Shown piece by piece: positions 49,362 through 59,092 of a DNA stretch of 64,000 nt; position 1 is the stretch's first letter; every line of letters starts with the position of its first letter. The notes under the pieces are model-generated. The model searched no databases. It was not told the DNA's origin and saw only the letters and a list, made by a program, of their open reading frames with translations. A program made the translations under genes and the position numbers. Origin of the DNA: Calditrichota bacterium (GTDB lineage Bacteria; Calditrichota; Calditrichia; Calditrichales; J004); NCBI GenBank assembly GCA_024277115.1, contig JAJRVW010000114.1, positions 46,747-110,746 of the forward strand, given 5' to 3'.

Positions 49362-52184
49362 ATGATCCGATTTTTTTCTATTCTTTTTATAATGATTTTC
49401 TGCATCGGCCCACTTAACGCCCAAAAATTAAAAGTTCTTGACCATAATGTGTATGATTTTTGGAACCGGCCCAAGCAGGAAGCTATTTCTGATGATGGAA
49501 AATGGTTTTTATCCGTTACAAAACCGGACAACGGTGATGGGCAAGTTCAATTTATCAACCTGGAAACCCATCAAAAATTTATAGTGCAAAGGGGCGATTC
49601 TGTCCGTTTTAATAAAGACGCTTCTTTCGCCGCATTTAAAATCCGCGCAAAGCTGGATAGTGTGAAGAGGGCAAAAAAAGACAAGAAAAAGGGTAAAGGT
49701 TTGCCACAGGACTCGTTGGCCTTTATTGATTTATCCTCAGGAAAAACATCTATCAAAGCGCCTGTTAAATCCTACAAAATGGCCAAAGAGGATGGCCGCT
49801 GGCTGGCGTGGTTGGAAAAATTTAAAATCGAACCAGACTCCGCAGAAACCAATTTGGATAGTTTAAAAAATGTCAGTAAGCAGGAAGAAAAAAAAGCAAA
49901 AAAGAAAGATAAAAAGAAAAAGGCAGAAGGGACAAACCTTGTTTTATTCGATTTTAAAAATCAATCTGAACATATTTTTGAAAATGTTACCCACTATGCC
50001 TTTTCTAAAACGGGCAGCTACCTGGCCTTTGCAACCGCTAGCAAAGATAGCACCGCCGATGGTATTTCTATTGTTGACCTGAACACCCTAAAAACAACAC
50101 GGCTACTATCCGGCCCGGGGAATTACAAAAATTTAGCCTGGGACGAAGAAGGAAAACAACTCGCCTTTGTTACAAACCGTGATTCTTTTTTAACCAAACA
50201 GCAGGCTTATGCTTTGTATTACTGGAAGGAGAAACAACGAAAAGCCAAAAAAATTGTGGATGAAAATAGCAAAGGGCTCATAAAAAATTGGTGGGTAAGC
50301 GAACATTCAAAGCTAAAGTTTTCCGAAAATGGCAAGCGTATAATATTTGGCACTGCCCCACGCCCGGAACCGGAAAAGGAAGACGATACGCCGGATGAAG
50401 TTGCCGGCCTCGATATCTGGCATTGGAAGGATCCCTATTTGCAAACCATGCAGCTTAAGAAACTTAAAGAAGAGAAAAAACGTTCTTATACCGCCGTTTA
50501 CAAAATCACAAAAAAGAAAGTGATCCAACTGGCCACGCTTGAAATCCCGGAAGTTGTTATCAGCCAAAAAGGCGATGGCGGTATTGCCCTTGGCCTCTCC
50601 AATTTACCGTACCGCATGGAAATCTCCTGGGACTATCCGGAATACTACGATGGGTATGTAATCAATGTCCATACGGGCAAGGCCAAAAAAGTTTTAGATA
50701 AAATTCAGTATAAAATAAAAATCTCTCCCCAGGGAAAATATCTCTTCTGGTGGGACCGGGACCAATTAACCTGGAATGCCCTGAATACTAAAAGCCGGAA
50801 AATAAATAATCTATGTAAGCATTTAAGCGTGCCGGTTTTTAATGAAAAACATGACTGGCCGTACAAAGCCGATCCAAGCGGGTTTGCCGGCTGGACGGAA
50901 AACGATGTCCATTTTTTATTTTATGACACCTACGATATTTGGTCTGTCCACCCCAACCAGCCGGGAAAGCCGGTAAACATTACGCACGGTTATGGCCGGG
51001 AAAACAATATACGCCTGCGCTACATAAAACTGGACGCAGAAGAAGTGTTCCTGCCGGACACCATGTTGCTTTCTGCTTTTAACATCAAGACAAAAGAGGC
51101 CGGTTACTATTCTTTAGACAGAATTAATATTTTTAGCGTAGATAAAAGAATCTTTAAACCCAAAAGCTTTGGGCGCTTACGAAAAGCAAAAGATGCCAAC
51201 AGGCTTATTTTCACCCAGGAAGATTTTAAAGAATTCCCGGATTACTGGACAAGCGACCTGACATTTAAAAATCCAAGAAAAATTACAGACCTGAACCCAC
51301 AACAAAAAGAGTATTTATGGGGAAGCGCAGAGCAGGTAAAATGGAATTCCCTGGGTGGCACACACTTACAAGGTATTTTAATCAAGCCCGCCAACTTTGA
51401 TGCCACAGAGAAATACCCAATGATGGTCTATTTTTATGAGAAAAGCTCGGACAATCTCTATAAACACTGGATGCCGGAACCGCACCGTTCGATCATAAAT
51501 TTTAGTTTTTACGCCAGCCGCGGCTATGTTATTTTTATCCCGGATATTCCCTACAAAGACGGCTATCCCGGTGAAAGCTGCTTTAATGCTGTATTGCCCG
51601 GTGTAAACCATGTTGTGGAAATGGGCTTTGTGGATGAGAAAAATATTGGCGTACAAGGCCATAGTTGGGGCGGCTATCAGATTGCCTATTTGGTAACACG
51701 CACTAATATCTTCAAAGCGGCGGAAGCAGGCGCGCCGGTTTCCAACATGACCAGCGCTTATGGTGGTATCCGCTGGGAAACAGGCTTAAGTCGCATGTTC
51801 CAATACGAAAAAACCCAAAGCCGTATTGGCGGTACTTTGTGGGAATACCCCCTGCGTTATATCGATAACTCGCCCTTGTTCCGCGTTGACCAGATTGAAA
51901 CGCCACTCTTGATTATGCACAACGACCATGATGGTCATGTGCCGTGGTACCAGGGCATCGAGCTTTTTGTGGCCATGCGTCGCCTGGGCAAACCAAGCTG
52001 GATGATCACTTATAACAACGAGCCACACTGGCCCACCAAATTTGTAAATAAAAAAGATTGGGCCATCCGTTTGCAACAATATTTTGATCATTTTCTCAAA
52101 GGGGCACCCGCGCCGGTTTGGATAAAAGAAGGCGTTCCAGCCATTAAAAAAGGGAAGACTGTTGGGACGGAGAAAGCAAAATAA
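49362..52184 (+). CDS. Secreted S9 family (prolyl oligopeptidase-type) serine peptidase
   Basis: The product is 940 aa with a signal peptide (MIRFFSILFIMIFCIGPLNA). A long beta-propeller-like region precedes the catalytic alpha/beta-hydrolase domain with GVQGHSWGGYQ (Ser768), HNDHDGHVPW (Asp857) and NNEPHW (His889), the DPP4/acyl-peptide hydrolase order. Two lysine-rich insertions interrupt the propeller (AKKDKKKGKG near residue 107 and EEKKAKKKDKKKKAEG near 178). It probably trims peptides in the periplasm or outside the cell. GAGGA precedes the ATG; a perfect palindrome follows its stop. Confidence 0.93.
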   Translation: MIRFFSILFIMIFCIGPLNAQKLKVLDHNVYDFWNRPKQEAISDDGKWFLSVTKPDNGDGQVQFINLETHQKFIVQRGDSVRFNKDASFAAFKIRAKLDSVKRAKKDKKKGKGLPQDSLAFIDLSSGKTSIKAPVKSYKMAKEDGRWLAWLEKFKIEPDSAETNLDSLKNVSKQEEKKAKKKDKKKKAEGTNLVLFDFKNQSEHIFENVTHYAFSKTGSYLAFATASKDSTADGISIVDLNTLKTTRLLSGPGNYKNLAWDEEGKQLAFVTNRDSFLTKQQAYALYYWKEKQRKAKKIVDENSKGLIKNWWVSEHSKLKFSENGKRIIFGTAPRPEPEKEDDTPDEVAGLDIWHWKDPYLQTMQLKKLKEEKKRSYTAVYKITKKKVIQLATLEIPEVVISQKGDGGIALGLSNLPYRMEISWDYPEYYDGYVINVHTGKAKKVLDKIQYKIKISPQGKYLFWWDRDQLTWNALNTKSRKINNLCKHLSVPVFNEKHDWPYKADPSGFAGWTENDVHFLFYDTYDIWSVHPNQPGKPVNITHGYGRENNIRLRYIKLDAEEVFLPDTMLLSAFNIKTKEAGYYSLDRINIFSVDKRIFKPKSFGRLRKAKDANRLIFTQEDFKEFPDYWTSDLTFKNPRKITDLNPQQKEYLWGSAEQVKWNSLGGTHLQGILIKPANFDATEKYPMMVYFYEKSSDNLYKHWMPEPHRSIINFSFYASRGYVIFIPDIPYKDGYPGESCFNAVLPGVNHVVEMGFVDEKNIGVQGHSWGGYQIAYLVTRTNIFKAAEAGAPVSNMTSAYGGIRWETGLSRMFQYEKTQSRIGGTLWEYPLRYIDNSPLFRVDQIETPLLIMHNDHDGHVPWYQGIELFVAMRRLGKPSWMITYNNEPHWPTKFVNKKDWAIRLQQYFDHFLKGAPAPVWIKEGVPAIKKGKTVGTEKAK

Positions 52185-52204
52185 AAACAAATTATTTACC
52201 ATGA

Positions 52205-52230
52205 CCTTCCGGGTTTTAAAACCCGGAAGG
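52205..52230. repeat. Perfect 26-bp palindrome after the S9 peptidase gene
   Basis: CCTTCCGGGTTTT and AAAACCCGGAAGG are exact inverse complements with no spacer. It lies 20 bases after the peptidase stop and is a GGG/CCC variant of the CCAGGTTT palindrome family. It could act as a transcription stop in either direction. Confidence 0.8.
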
Positions 52231-52385
52231 CCTTTAATCGTTGCACAGAAAAGATATTGCCACTTTTACCCTCCTGAAAAACAATCCATATTTTTAGTTG
52301 ATTATATCACAATGCAAATACCTCGTTTATTGTAAACTAATCCCACCAACACCGTTTAAACCAAATATATTTCTGAATTCAACCT

Positions 52386-52503
52386 AAAAGGGTTGTTTGG
52401 GAGACATTCCAGGTTTTGAAAACCTGGAATGTCTGTACTACGGGAATTAAAAACTTTATTTGTTAAACACAAAACCGTTATCACCCTTTTTAAAATAAAC
52501 CCA
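52386..52503 (+). repeat. 115-bp intergenic element with palindrome, upstream of the secreted amylase
   Basis: Holds a perfect palindrome: arms GACATTCCAGGTTTT (52403-52417) and AAAACCTGGAATGTC (52419-52433) around one G. The 70 bases that follow match those of the element at 44731-44851 at most positions. It ends just before the amylase ATG at 52507, so it occupies the promoter/leader region. Confidence 0.75.
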
Positions 52504-52506
52504 TTT

Positions 52507-55023
52507 ATGAAAACAACGCTGATTATTCTGATTATTTCAATTAGCTTTAAACCTCTTTTTGCCCAGGACCCAACCTCCATCCAGGCTTTTTACTGGGATG
52601 TGCCAGCAGGGGGCATCTGGTGGGATTCACTGGCAACAAAAGCAGCCGATATGGGCACACACGGCATCGATAAAATCTGGTTTCCTTCACCTTTTAAAGG
52701 ATCGGGCGGTGGCCTGGATATGGGCTATGGCATTGCCGATCATTTTGACGCGGGTGAATTTAATCAATACAGCTCTACCGAAACGCGCTTTGGCAGCCGG
52801 ACAGAATTGGAAGCTGCCATCCTGGCTTATCATAACCAGGGCATGGAAGTAATTTGCGATATTGTGATGAACCATACCTTGGGCGGCAATATCGAAAGAA
52901 ACAGTTATGTGCACGATTATGTTATGGCCGACCGCTATCCCTTGTTTCCCTTTAATAATTATATGTACGTCTGGCAAAACGCGCCCGCGGAAACTTATTA
53001 CTTAAAAATTAAAGCGGGAGCCAATGATTTCAGCGAGACCACACAAGACGACCGTGTCGGATATTATTCCGCGCGTCCCTGGTTTAACCACAGCAGCGGG
53101 CAAAATGCCGATGGCCAGCCCAACTTTGAAGAATGGAATATCGGCGATGGCGATTCCGGCCCTTTTGACGCGTTTGAAATTGACCTGCCTGGCCGGGTTA
53201 TGGAAGGCAATATTGCCAGCGTAGGTGATATTGACGAATATTATATCGTGCATACCGGCGGTTATATGGAACTCAAGCTTTGGTCCAGCGATTTGGGCGG
53301 CGACAGGGATTTTAAAATGTACGAACTGTACAACGCCAATGGTGATAACGTCACCGACAGCATGAAAATCCATACCTGGACAAAAATTACTCCCGCAAGT
53401 AACCGTTTTCCAAAGTCGACCCTCAACTATCATCCCAACCCGACACACAATGATATTACACCTGATTATCACGATCCCGTTTTTGGCAGTGATTTTTGCT
53501 ATTGGTCCGGGAATACCGGTGACAGCCTGAAGGTATGGGGAACATGGTTAACCGGCACATTGGGTTTTGACGCCTACCGCTTTGATGTGGCCAAAGGAAT
53601 CGATCCCTTTTATGTGGCCGATTGGATGAACCAACCCGCCATGACCAACCGCTATGCCGTGGCCGAACACTGGAGTGATGCCGCTTCCATTAAATTTTGG
53701 GTCGATGAGGTGAACAATAACCTCACCGGAAACAAAACCATGACCGGGTTTGATTTCCCTCTGCGTTATGCCTTGCAAAGTTTATGCGATGACCCCAATT
53801 ACGATGTCCGTAACCTGCACTCCGCAGGCTTGTATAATAATGGCCTGGATGGCCCCTATGTTTCCACATTTGTAAACAACCACGATGTCTGGCGGCCTTA
53901 CACATCTTCGCATGACCCAATCCTGAATGATTTGATTTTAGCGTACGCGGTGATTATGACCCACCCGGGAACGGCCACACTTTTTTGGCCCGATTATTAT
54001 GGCGGCACCTGGTATAATTCCGATCAGACAGAGTCGTTTACCATGACAGGCCTGAAAACAGAAATTGATAATCTGCTTGAAATCCGCGAAGCATTTGTGG
54101 CCGGGGTTTTCCATAAACTCACCCAGGTAGGCAGCCCGGTTTACAAACATGCGGACGACCGGTTTGGCAGCGATTACAGCGGTGCGGAACAAAAAGTTTA
54201 TATAACTCAACGCGAAGGAGGCGTTGGCGGTTCGTCCAAAGGAGGGTCTATTCTGGTTATCAACACGCACGCCACCGATCCCCTCGGCGCCTGGGTAACC
54301 GTTCAAAACAGTGTCGGGGCAAGCAACTTGCAAGATTATACAAACAACCGCTCCGGCACAGAAACAATCGCAGGGGACAACCGCGTTTTTGTACACGCCG
54401 CACCACGCAGTTATTCCATTTGGGCCAAGGCCGGTGAAGATATTTCTTTGCCCGTGGAGCTTTTGACATTTGATGTTAAACCCACAAGCGAAGGCGTTTC
54501 AATTTCCTGGGTAACCGCCTCCGAAACCGAAAACGCTTTTTTTGAAATTGAACGTAAAAAAGAAAACGGTGCATTTTACACGATTAATAATGCGCCGATT
54601 TATGCCAAGGGAAATTCATCCGGTGCATCATACTCATTTCTTGATAAGGGGCCTCTTGGCACAGGAACCTATTATTATCGCCTTATTGATGTATCCATTG
54701 CAGGTAAAAAAACGGTGCATGATACCAAAAAAGTTGAACTCTCGGGCATAATCCCTGGCAAGACAGAACTCCTTCAAAATTATCCCAATCCTTTTAACGC
54801 GGAAACCCTTATCCAATATAACATTGCCAGCGCTCAAAAAGTGAAACTAACATTATTTGATATGAGTGGAAAACGTATAGAGGTTTTAGTAAACGAAGAA
54901 CATTCGGCAGGCGTCTATAAAGTAAACCTAAATGTTGGGGATTTGGCCAGCGGGGTTTATGTTTATGTATTACAGACAGAAACCGGATTTATCCAATCCC
55001 AAAAATTTCTACTCATAAAATAA
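52507..55023 (+). CDS. Secreted GH13 alpha-amylase with type IX secretion C-terminal domain
   Basis: The product is 838 aa from ATG 52507, which gives a signal peptide (MKTTLIILIISISFKPLFAQ); the frame is open to 52429. The GH13 catalytic set is GFDAYRFDVAKGID (nucleophile Asp360), AVAEHWSD (Glu387) and VNNHDVWRP (Asp460), preceded by CDIVMNHTLGG. A region of about 190 residues between the MNHT motif and the nucleophile is unusually long. The C-terminal part has an FN3-like segment (ENAFFEIERKKENGAFYTI) and the sorting domain LLQNYPNPFNAETLIQY...SGVYVYVL. It hydrolyses alpha-glucans outside the cell or on its surface. Confidence 0.93.
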   Translation: MKTTLIILIISISFKPLFAQDPTSIQAFYWDVPAGGIWWDSLATKAADMGTHGIDKIWFPSPFKGSGGGLDMGYGIADHFDAGEFNQYSSTETRFGSRTELEAAILAYHNQGMEVICDIVMNHTLGGNIERNSYVHDYVMADRYPLFPFNNYMYVWQNAPAETYYLKIKAGANDFSETTQDDRVGYYSARPWFNHSSGQNADGQPNFEEWNIGDGDSGPFDAFEIDLPGRVMEGNIASVGDIDEYYIVHTGGYMELKLWSSDLGGDRDFKMYELYNANGDNVTDSMKIHTWTKITPASNRFPKSTLNYHPNPTHNDITPDYHDPVFGSDFCYWSGNTGDSLKVWGTWLTGTLGFDAYRFDVAKGIDPFYVADWMNQPAMTNRYAVAEHWSDAASIKFWVDEVNNNLTGNKTMTGFDFPLRYALQSLCDDPNYDVRNLHSAGLYNNGLDGPYVSTFVNNHDVWRPYTSSHDPILNDLILAYAVIMTHPGTATLFWPDYYGGTWYNSDQTESFTMTGLKTEIDNLLEIREAFVAGVFHKLTQVGSPVYKHADDRFGSDYSGAEQKVYITQREGGVGGSSKGGSILVINTHATDPLGAWVTVQNSVGASNLQDYTNNRSGTETIAGDNRVFVHAAPRSYSIWAKAGEDISLPVELLTFDVKPTSEGVSISWVTASETENAFFEIERKKENGAFYTINNAPIYAKGNSSGASYSFLDKGPLGTGTYYYRLIDVSIAGKKTVHDTKKVELSGIIPGKTELLQNYPNPFNAETLIQYNIASAQKVKLTLFDMSGKRIEVLVNEEHSAGVYKVNLNVGDLASGVYVYVLQTETGFIQSQKFLLIK

Positions 55024-55246
55024 TCCGTCATAAAATTGAATCTTATGTGTGCATGATTTACCTTTCCGCCGCTAAATTTCTTTTAAGAAAAAGGGCTTTG
55101 AGGTATTTATATTAAATATTTGTATAAAGTCACTAAATAAATTAACATTCTTGTTCGATTCATACTAATCTGTGTAAAAATGATAAGAGCCATTTTTATA
55201 ATCAGAGATGCATGCGTCTTCAGTCATTCAATTTTAGGGATAAAGT

Positions 55247-56482
55247 ATGCTTGACAGAAAAGAAAAATTATCCAGGTTGATCCAACTTGGCCTGGAAGTT
55301 AGCCAGATTAGTGACTTAGATGTTTTACTGGAAAAAATATTAAGCGAAGCACGGATTCTCGTCCATGCCGATGCCGGTTCGATTTATATTAAAGAAGGGG
55401 AGATGCTCAAGTTCAGTTATTCTCAAAATGATACTTTACGCGCAAAACTTGGGCCCAACAAAAAACTAATCTATACCACCTTTTCGATGCCAATAAACAA
55501 CAATTCCATCGCCGGGTTTGTTGCAAATACGGGCCGCACTTCTAATATTCCTGATGCTTACGAAATTTCCGGCAGCCTACCCTTTTCCTTTAATAGTGAT
55601 TTTGACAAAAAAGTCGGCTACCACACCACGTCTATTTTAACGGTTCCACTTAAAAATACCCGTAAACAAATTATCGGTGTTTTGCAGTTAATAAATGCCC
55701 AGGATGATGATGGAAAAGTCATTGCATTTATGGATGACGACGAACCCCTTATTATCCATTTTGCCAATTACGCCGCCAATGCCATCGAAAAAGCCCAGCT
55801 TACGCGTACAACCATCATGCGTATGATCAGTATGGCTGAGTTGCGTGACCCCAAAGAAACCGGCCCGCACGTAAACCGTGTTGCTGCATATTCGTTGGAA
55901 ATTTATGAAGCCTATGCCCGCAAAAAAGGGCTGTCGGCTGAACAAATTGATTCTCAAAAAGACTCTTTAAGGATGGCCGCCATGTTGCACGATGTTGGCA
56001 AAGTGGCGATATCTGATAATATTTTAAAAAAACCGGGCCGCTTTACTGACGAAGAATACGATGTTATGAAAACACATACTATTCTAGGCGCGCGACTTTT
56101 TGGTGGCGCCCGTTCCGAGTTTGACGAAATTGCTGAAGAAGTTGCCATGAACCATCATGAACGCTGGGACGGGAAAGGTTATCCTGGCCACGTAGATATT
56201 TCTTCCGGCGATGCGCTTGATGGACATACAGATAAAGACGGAAATATTCTTGGAAAAAAAGAGGAAGAAATCCCCTTGTTTGGGCGCATCGTTGCCATTG
56301 CCGATGTATATGACGCCCTTTCTTCCAAGCGGGTTTATAAAGAAGCCTGGACCGAAGAACAGGTTCTTGACGCCTTAAAAGAAGGTGCGGGCAGCCAGTT
56401 TGACCCCGAGCTTATTGAGGTCTTTTTTGAAAACATAGATGTAATGCGTTCCATCCAACAGCGTTATCCTGACGATGCCTAA
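55247..56482 (+). CDS. GAF and HD-GYP domain phosphodiesterase
   Basis: The product is 411 aa. An N-terminal GAF domain (about 15-180; LVHADAGSIYIKEGEML, SIAGFVANTGRTSNIPDAY, SILTVPLKNTRKQIIGVLQL) is followed by an HD-GYP domain (about 195-400) with MLHDVGKVAISDNIL, HTILGARL and NHHERWDGKGYPG. Such proteins hydrolyse cyclic di-GMP or related dinucleotides in response to a ligand bound by GAF. No membrane segment is present. AGGGA precedes the ATG. It is 46 bases upstream of the menaquinone genes. Confidence 0.95.
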   Translation: MLDRKEKLSRLIQLGLEVSQISDLDVLLEKILSEARILVHADAGSIYIKEGEMLKFSYSQNDTLRAKLGPNKKLIYTTFSMPINNNSIAGFVANTGRTSNIPDAYEISGSLPFSFNSDFDKKVGYHTTSILTVPLKNTRKQIIGVLQLINAQDDDGKVIAFMDDDEPLIIHFANYAANAIEKAQLTRTTIMRMISMAELRDPKETGPHVNRVAAYSLEIYEAYARKKGLSAEQIDSQKDSLRMAAMLHDVGKVAISDNILKKPGRFTDEEYDVMKTHTILGARLFGGARSEFDEIAEEVAMNHHERWDGKGYPGHVDISSGDALDGHTDKDGNILGKKEEEIPLFGRIVAIADVYDALSSKRVYKEAWTEEQVLDALKEGAGSQFDPELIEVFFENIDVMRSIQQRYPDDA

Positions 56483-56527
56483 GAACATGCGGCCTACCCT
56501 TGCCATCCAAAATCTTTATATAAAACA

Positions 56528-57328
56528 ATGAACTCCTCTTTTAAAGGATTGCATTTTTATACTTCAGGTAAGTCCACACATACTCCTTTGGTTTTTTTAC
56601 ATGGATTTATGGGAAGTGCGTCGGATTGGGATTTAATAATCCAAAAAATTAACCATAAATATTTTTGTATTTCTATCGACCTGCCCGGCCATGGCCAATC
56701 AACCAACGCGGATCAACTTGGCGACATTTGGACGTTTGATCGTCTTTCAAGTAGAATTGCCGGTTTATTAAAATTTCTGGAAATCCAAAGAAGTGTTTTG
56801 ATTGGTTATTCGCTTGGCGGGCGCATTGCCTTAAGTTTTGCATCCATTTATCCGCAATCCGTTTCAACACTTGTGCTGGAATCGGCCTCGCCCGGTTTAC
56901 AAAACCCACAAGAAAGAATGGCCCGCGTTAAAACCGATCAAATCCATGCAGAGCGATTGGTACACGAACCTTTAGAACAATTTTTAGAAAACTGGTACGA
57001 CCTGCCCTTATTTGGGGAAATAAAAAATCATTCAAAATATCCTGATCTTTTAAGAAGGCGGCTTAAAAACAATCCGGCTTTATTGGCCAAAGCGCTTGAA
57101 GCGTTTAGTCCCGGCAGGCAAGCGGATTTATGGGATAAATTGACTGCACTCACTATGCCGGTCAATCTCATCTGTGGGGAGAAAGACACAAAATATTTGG
57201 ACATGATGAAAACAATCAAGAAAAACAATCCGCGCTTCTTACTTAAAATATTTAAGAGCTGTGGCCATAATGTTCATTTCGAAAAACCTGTTCTATTTGC
57301 AGAACATCTGCTTGATGTGTTATCTTAG
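56528..57328 (+). CDS. menH: MenH, 2-succinyl-6-hydroxy-2,4-cyclohexadiene-1-carboxylate synthase
   Basis: The product is 266 aa, an alpha/beta hydrolase. VFLHGFMGSASDWDLII, IDLPGHGQS and LIGYSLGGRIAL (nucleophile Ser in GYSLGG) are typical of MenH, as is PQERMARVKTDQIHAERL. The acid and base are probably in GEKDTKY and SCGHNVHFE. It eliminates pyruvate from SEPHCHC in menaquinone synthesis. The assignment is supported by menB, menA, menC and menE following on the same strand. Confidence 0.9.
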   Translation: MNSSFKGLHFYTSGKSTHTPLVFLHGFMGSASDWDLIIQKINHKYFCISIDLPGHGQSTNADQLGDIWTFDRLSSRIAGLLKFLEIQRSVLIGYSLGGRIALSFASIYPQSVSTLVLESASPGLQNPQERMARVKTDQIHAERLVHEPLEQFLENWYDLPLFGEIKNHSKYPDLLRRRLKNNPALLAKALEAFSPGRQADLWDKLTALTMPVNLICGEKDTKYLDMMKTIKKNNPRFLLKIFKSCGHNVHFEKPVLFAEHLLDVLS

Positions 57329-57376
57329 AAAACACTTTACGAAATTCACTTTTTATTAAAAATATTTGGGGGAGAA

Positions 57377-58192
57377 ATGGTTAACTGGTCCGCTGGTGGG
57401 GATTATACCGATATTAAGTATCACAAAGCCGAAGGCATGGCAAAAATTACAATCAATCGTCCGGAAGTGCGCAACGCCTTTCGTCCTTTAACCGTGCAGG
57501 AAATGATGCACTCTTTTGAAGACGCACGCCAGGATGAAGAAGTAGGCGTGATTATTTTAACCGGGGAAGGTGAAAAAGCCTTTTGTTCTGGCGGCGATCA
57601 GCGTGTACGCAAAGAAGCCGGTTATGCCGGGGATGATGGTGTGCACCGGTTAAACGTACTTGATTTTCAACGGCAGATTCGCACCTGTCCCAAGCCAGTT
57701 ATAGCCATGGTTGCCGGATACGCCATCGGTGGCGGCCATGTTTTACACCTTATTTGTGATTTGACCATCGCTGCAGAAAATGCCGTTTTTGGCCAGACCG
57801 GGCCTAAGGTCGGCTCTTTTGACGGAGGTTACGGTGCGAGCTATATGGCGCGGATTGTCGGGCAGAAAAAAGCCCGGGAAATTTGGTACCTTTGCAGACA
57901 ATATAACGCGCAGCAAGCGTTGGATATGGGCTTGGTAAATACGGTTGTCCCTAATGCAAAGCTGGAAGATGAGACGGTACAATGGTGCCGTGAAATTTTA
58001 GAAAACTCTCCAACTGCGATCAGATTGTTAAAATCTGCCTTAAATGCCGATTGTGATGGCCAGGCCGGATTGCAGGAACTGGCAGGAAACGCCACCATGC
58101 TTTTTTATATGAGCGAAGAAGGCCAGGAAGGGAAAAACGCTTTTCTGGAAAAACGTAAACCCGATTTTAAAAAATTTACGCGCCGCCCATAA
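57377..58192 (+). CDS. menB: MenB, 1,4-dihydroxy-2-naphthoyl-CoA synthase
   Basis: The product is 271 aa of the crotonase fold. MenB signatures: [67 protein letters not shown] and [20 protein letters not shown]. It cyclises o-succinylbenzoyl-CoA to the naphthoate ring. GGGGAG lies just before the ATG. It needs the CoA ester made by MenE, whose gene in this window is interrupted by a stop codon. Confidence 0.97.
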   Translation: MVNWSAGGDYTDIKYHKAEGMAKITINRPEVRNAFRPLTVQEMMHSFEDARQDEEVGVIILTGEGEKAFCSGGDQRVRKEAGYAGDDGVHRLNVLDFQRQIRTCPKPVIAMVAGYAIGGGHVLHLICDLTIAAENAVFGQTGPKVGSFDGGYGASYMARIVGQKKAREIWYLCRQYNAQQALDMGLVNTVVPNAKLEDETVQWCREILENSPTAIRLLKSALNADCDGQAGLQELAGNATMLFYMSEEGQEGKNAFLEKRKPDFKKFTRRP

Positions 58193-58209
58193 GGTTAAAT
58201 CAAAAAATT

Positions 58210-59088
58210 ATGAATAACTTTAAAACCTGGCTTGATGCTACGCGTCCTAAAACCTTGCCCGCAGCGGCAGCGCCTGTAATTATGGGCAGCGCCATGGCCT
58301 TTCATGACACACTTTTTCATTTGCCCTCCGCATTGGCCGCATTGCTTGGCGCCCTGTTTATCCAAATCGGGACAAATTTTGCCAACGATTATTTTGATTT
58401 TAAAAAAGGGGCGGATACCATAGACCGGCTCGGGCCGGTACGCGCTACCTCTGCTGGTTTAATCAAACCGCATACAATGAAACGCGCATTTATTGCAACC
58501 TTTGTGCTGGCTTTTATAATTGGCCTTTATCTTATTTACAGAGGCGGTTGGCCTATTCTGGCCATTGGGTTGTCTTCCATTTTATTTGGGGTACTTTACA
58601 CAGGCGGCCCATATCCACTTGGCTATAACGGACTGGCCGATATTTTTGTACTGATTTTCTTTGGGCCGGTGGCGGTTGGCGGTACTTATTTTGTCCAAAC
58701 AATGGATATTAACCATGTTGTCCTTTTAGCCGGGTTGGCGCCGGGACTGATCTCTACGGCCATTTTAACGGCCAATAACTTACGGGATATCAACACCGAT
58801 GCCAAAGCCGGTAAACGTACGCTTGCCGTTCGCTTTGGAGAAGGCTTTGCCCAAAAGGAATATTTTTTTGCAATCGCACTGGCCTGCTCCCTGCCCTTGC
58901 TTTTGGTTTATCTTACCCACGAAAATTATTTTTCTACTTTAGCACTGCTAGCCATGATCCCTGCTATCCCAGGCGTTAAGCTTGTTTTTAGCAACACGCG
59001 CGGCACAGCCTTAAACAAGGTCCTGGCCGATACGGGAAAAGTCCTTTTTATTTATGCGGTTATTTTTTCCCTGGGCTGGATAGCCTGA
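58210..59088 (+). CDS. menA: MenA, 1,4-dihydroxy-2-naphthoate polyprenyltransferase
   Basis: The product is 292 aa, a UbiA-type prenyltransferase with about eight or nine membrane helices. The N-terminal ATRPKTLPAAAAPVIMGSAM and the two Asp motifs NDYFDFKKGADT and NNLRDINTDAKAGKRTLAVR are characteristic of MenA. It attaches the polyprenyl tail to 1,4-dihydroxy-2-naphthoate at the membrane. It sits 17 bases after menB and 4 bases before menC. Confidence 0.96.
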   Translation: MNNFKTWLDATRPKTLPAAAAPVIMGSAMAFHDTLFHLPSALAALLGALFIQIGTNFANDYFDFKKGADTIDRLGPVRATSAGLIKPHTMKRAFIATFVLAFIIGLYLIYRGGWPILAIGLSSILFGVLYTGGPYPLGYNGLADIFVLIFFGPVAVGGTYFVQTMDINHVVLLAGLAPGLISTAILTANNLRDINTDAKAGKRTLAVRFGEGFAQKEYFFAIALACSLPLLLVYLTHENYFSTLALLAMIPAIPGVKLVFSNTRGTALNKVLADTGKVLFIYAVIFSLGWIA

Positions 59089-59092
59089 TCTT

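Noticed and set aside
52429..52506. Earlier start for the secreted amylase
   Set aside because: It would translate through the palindromic 115-bp element and hide the signal peptide that begins at 52507.
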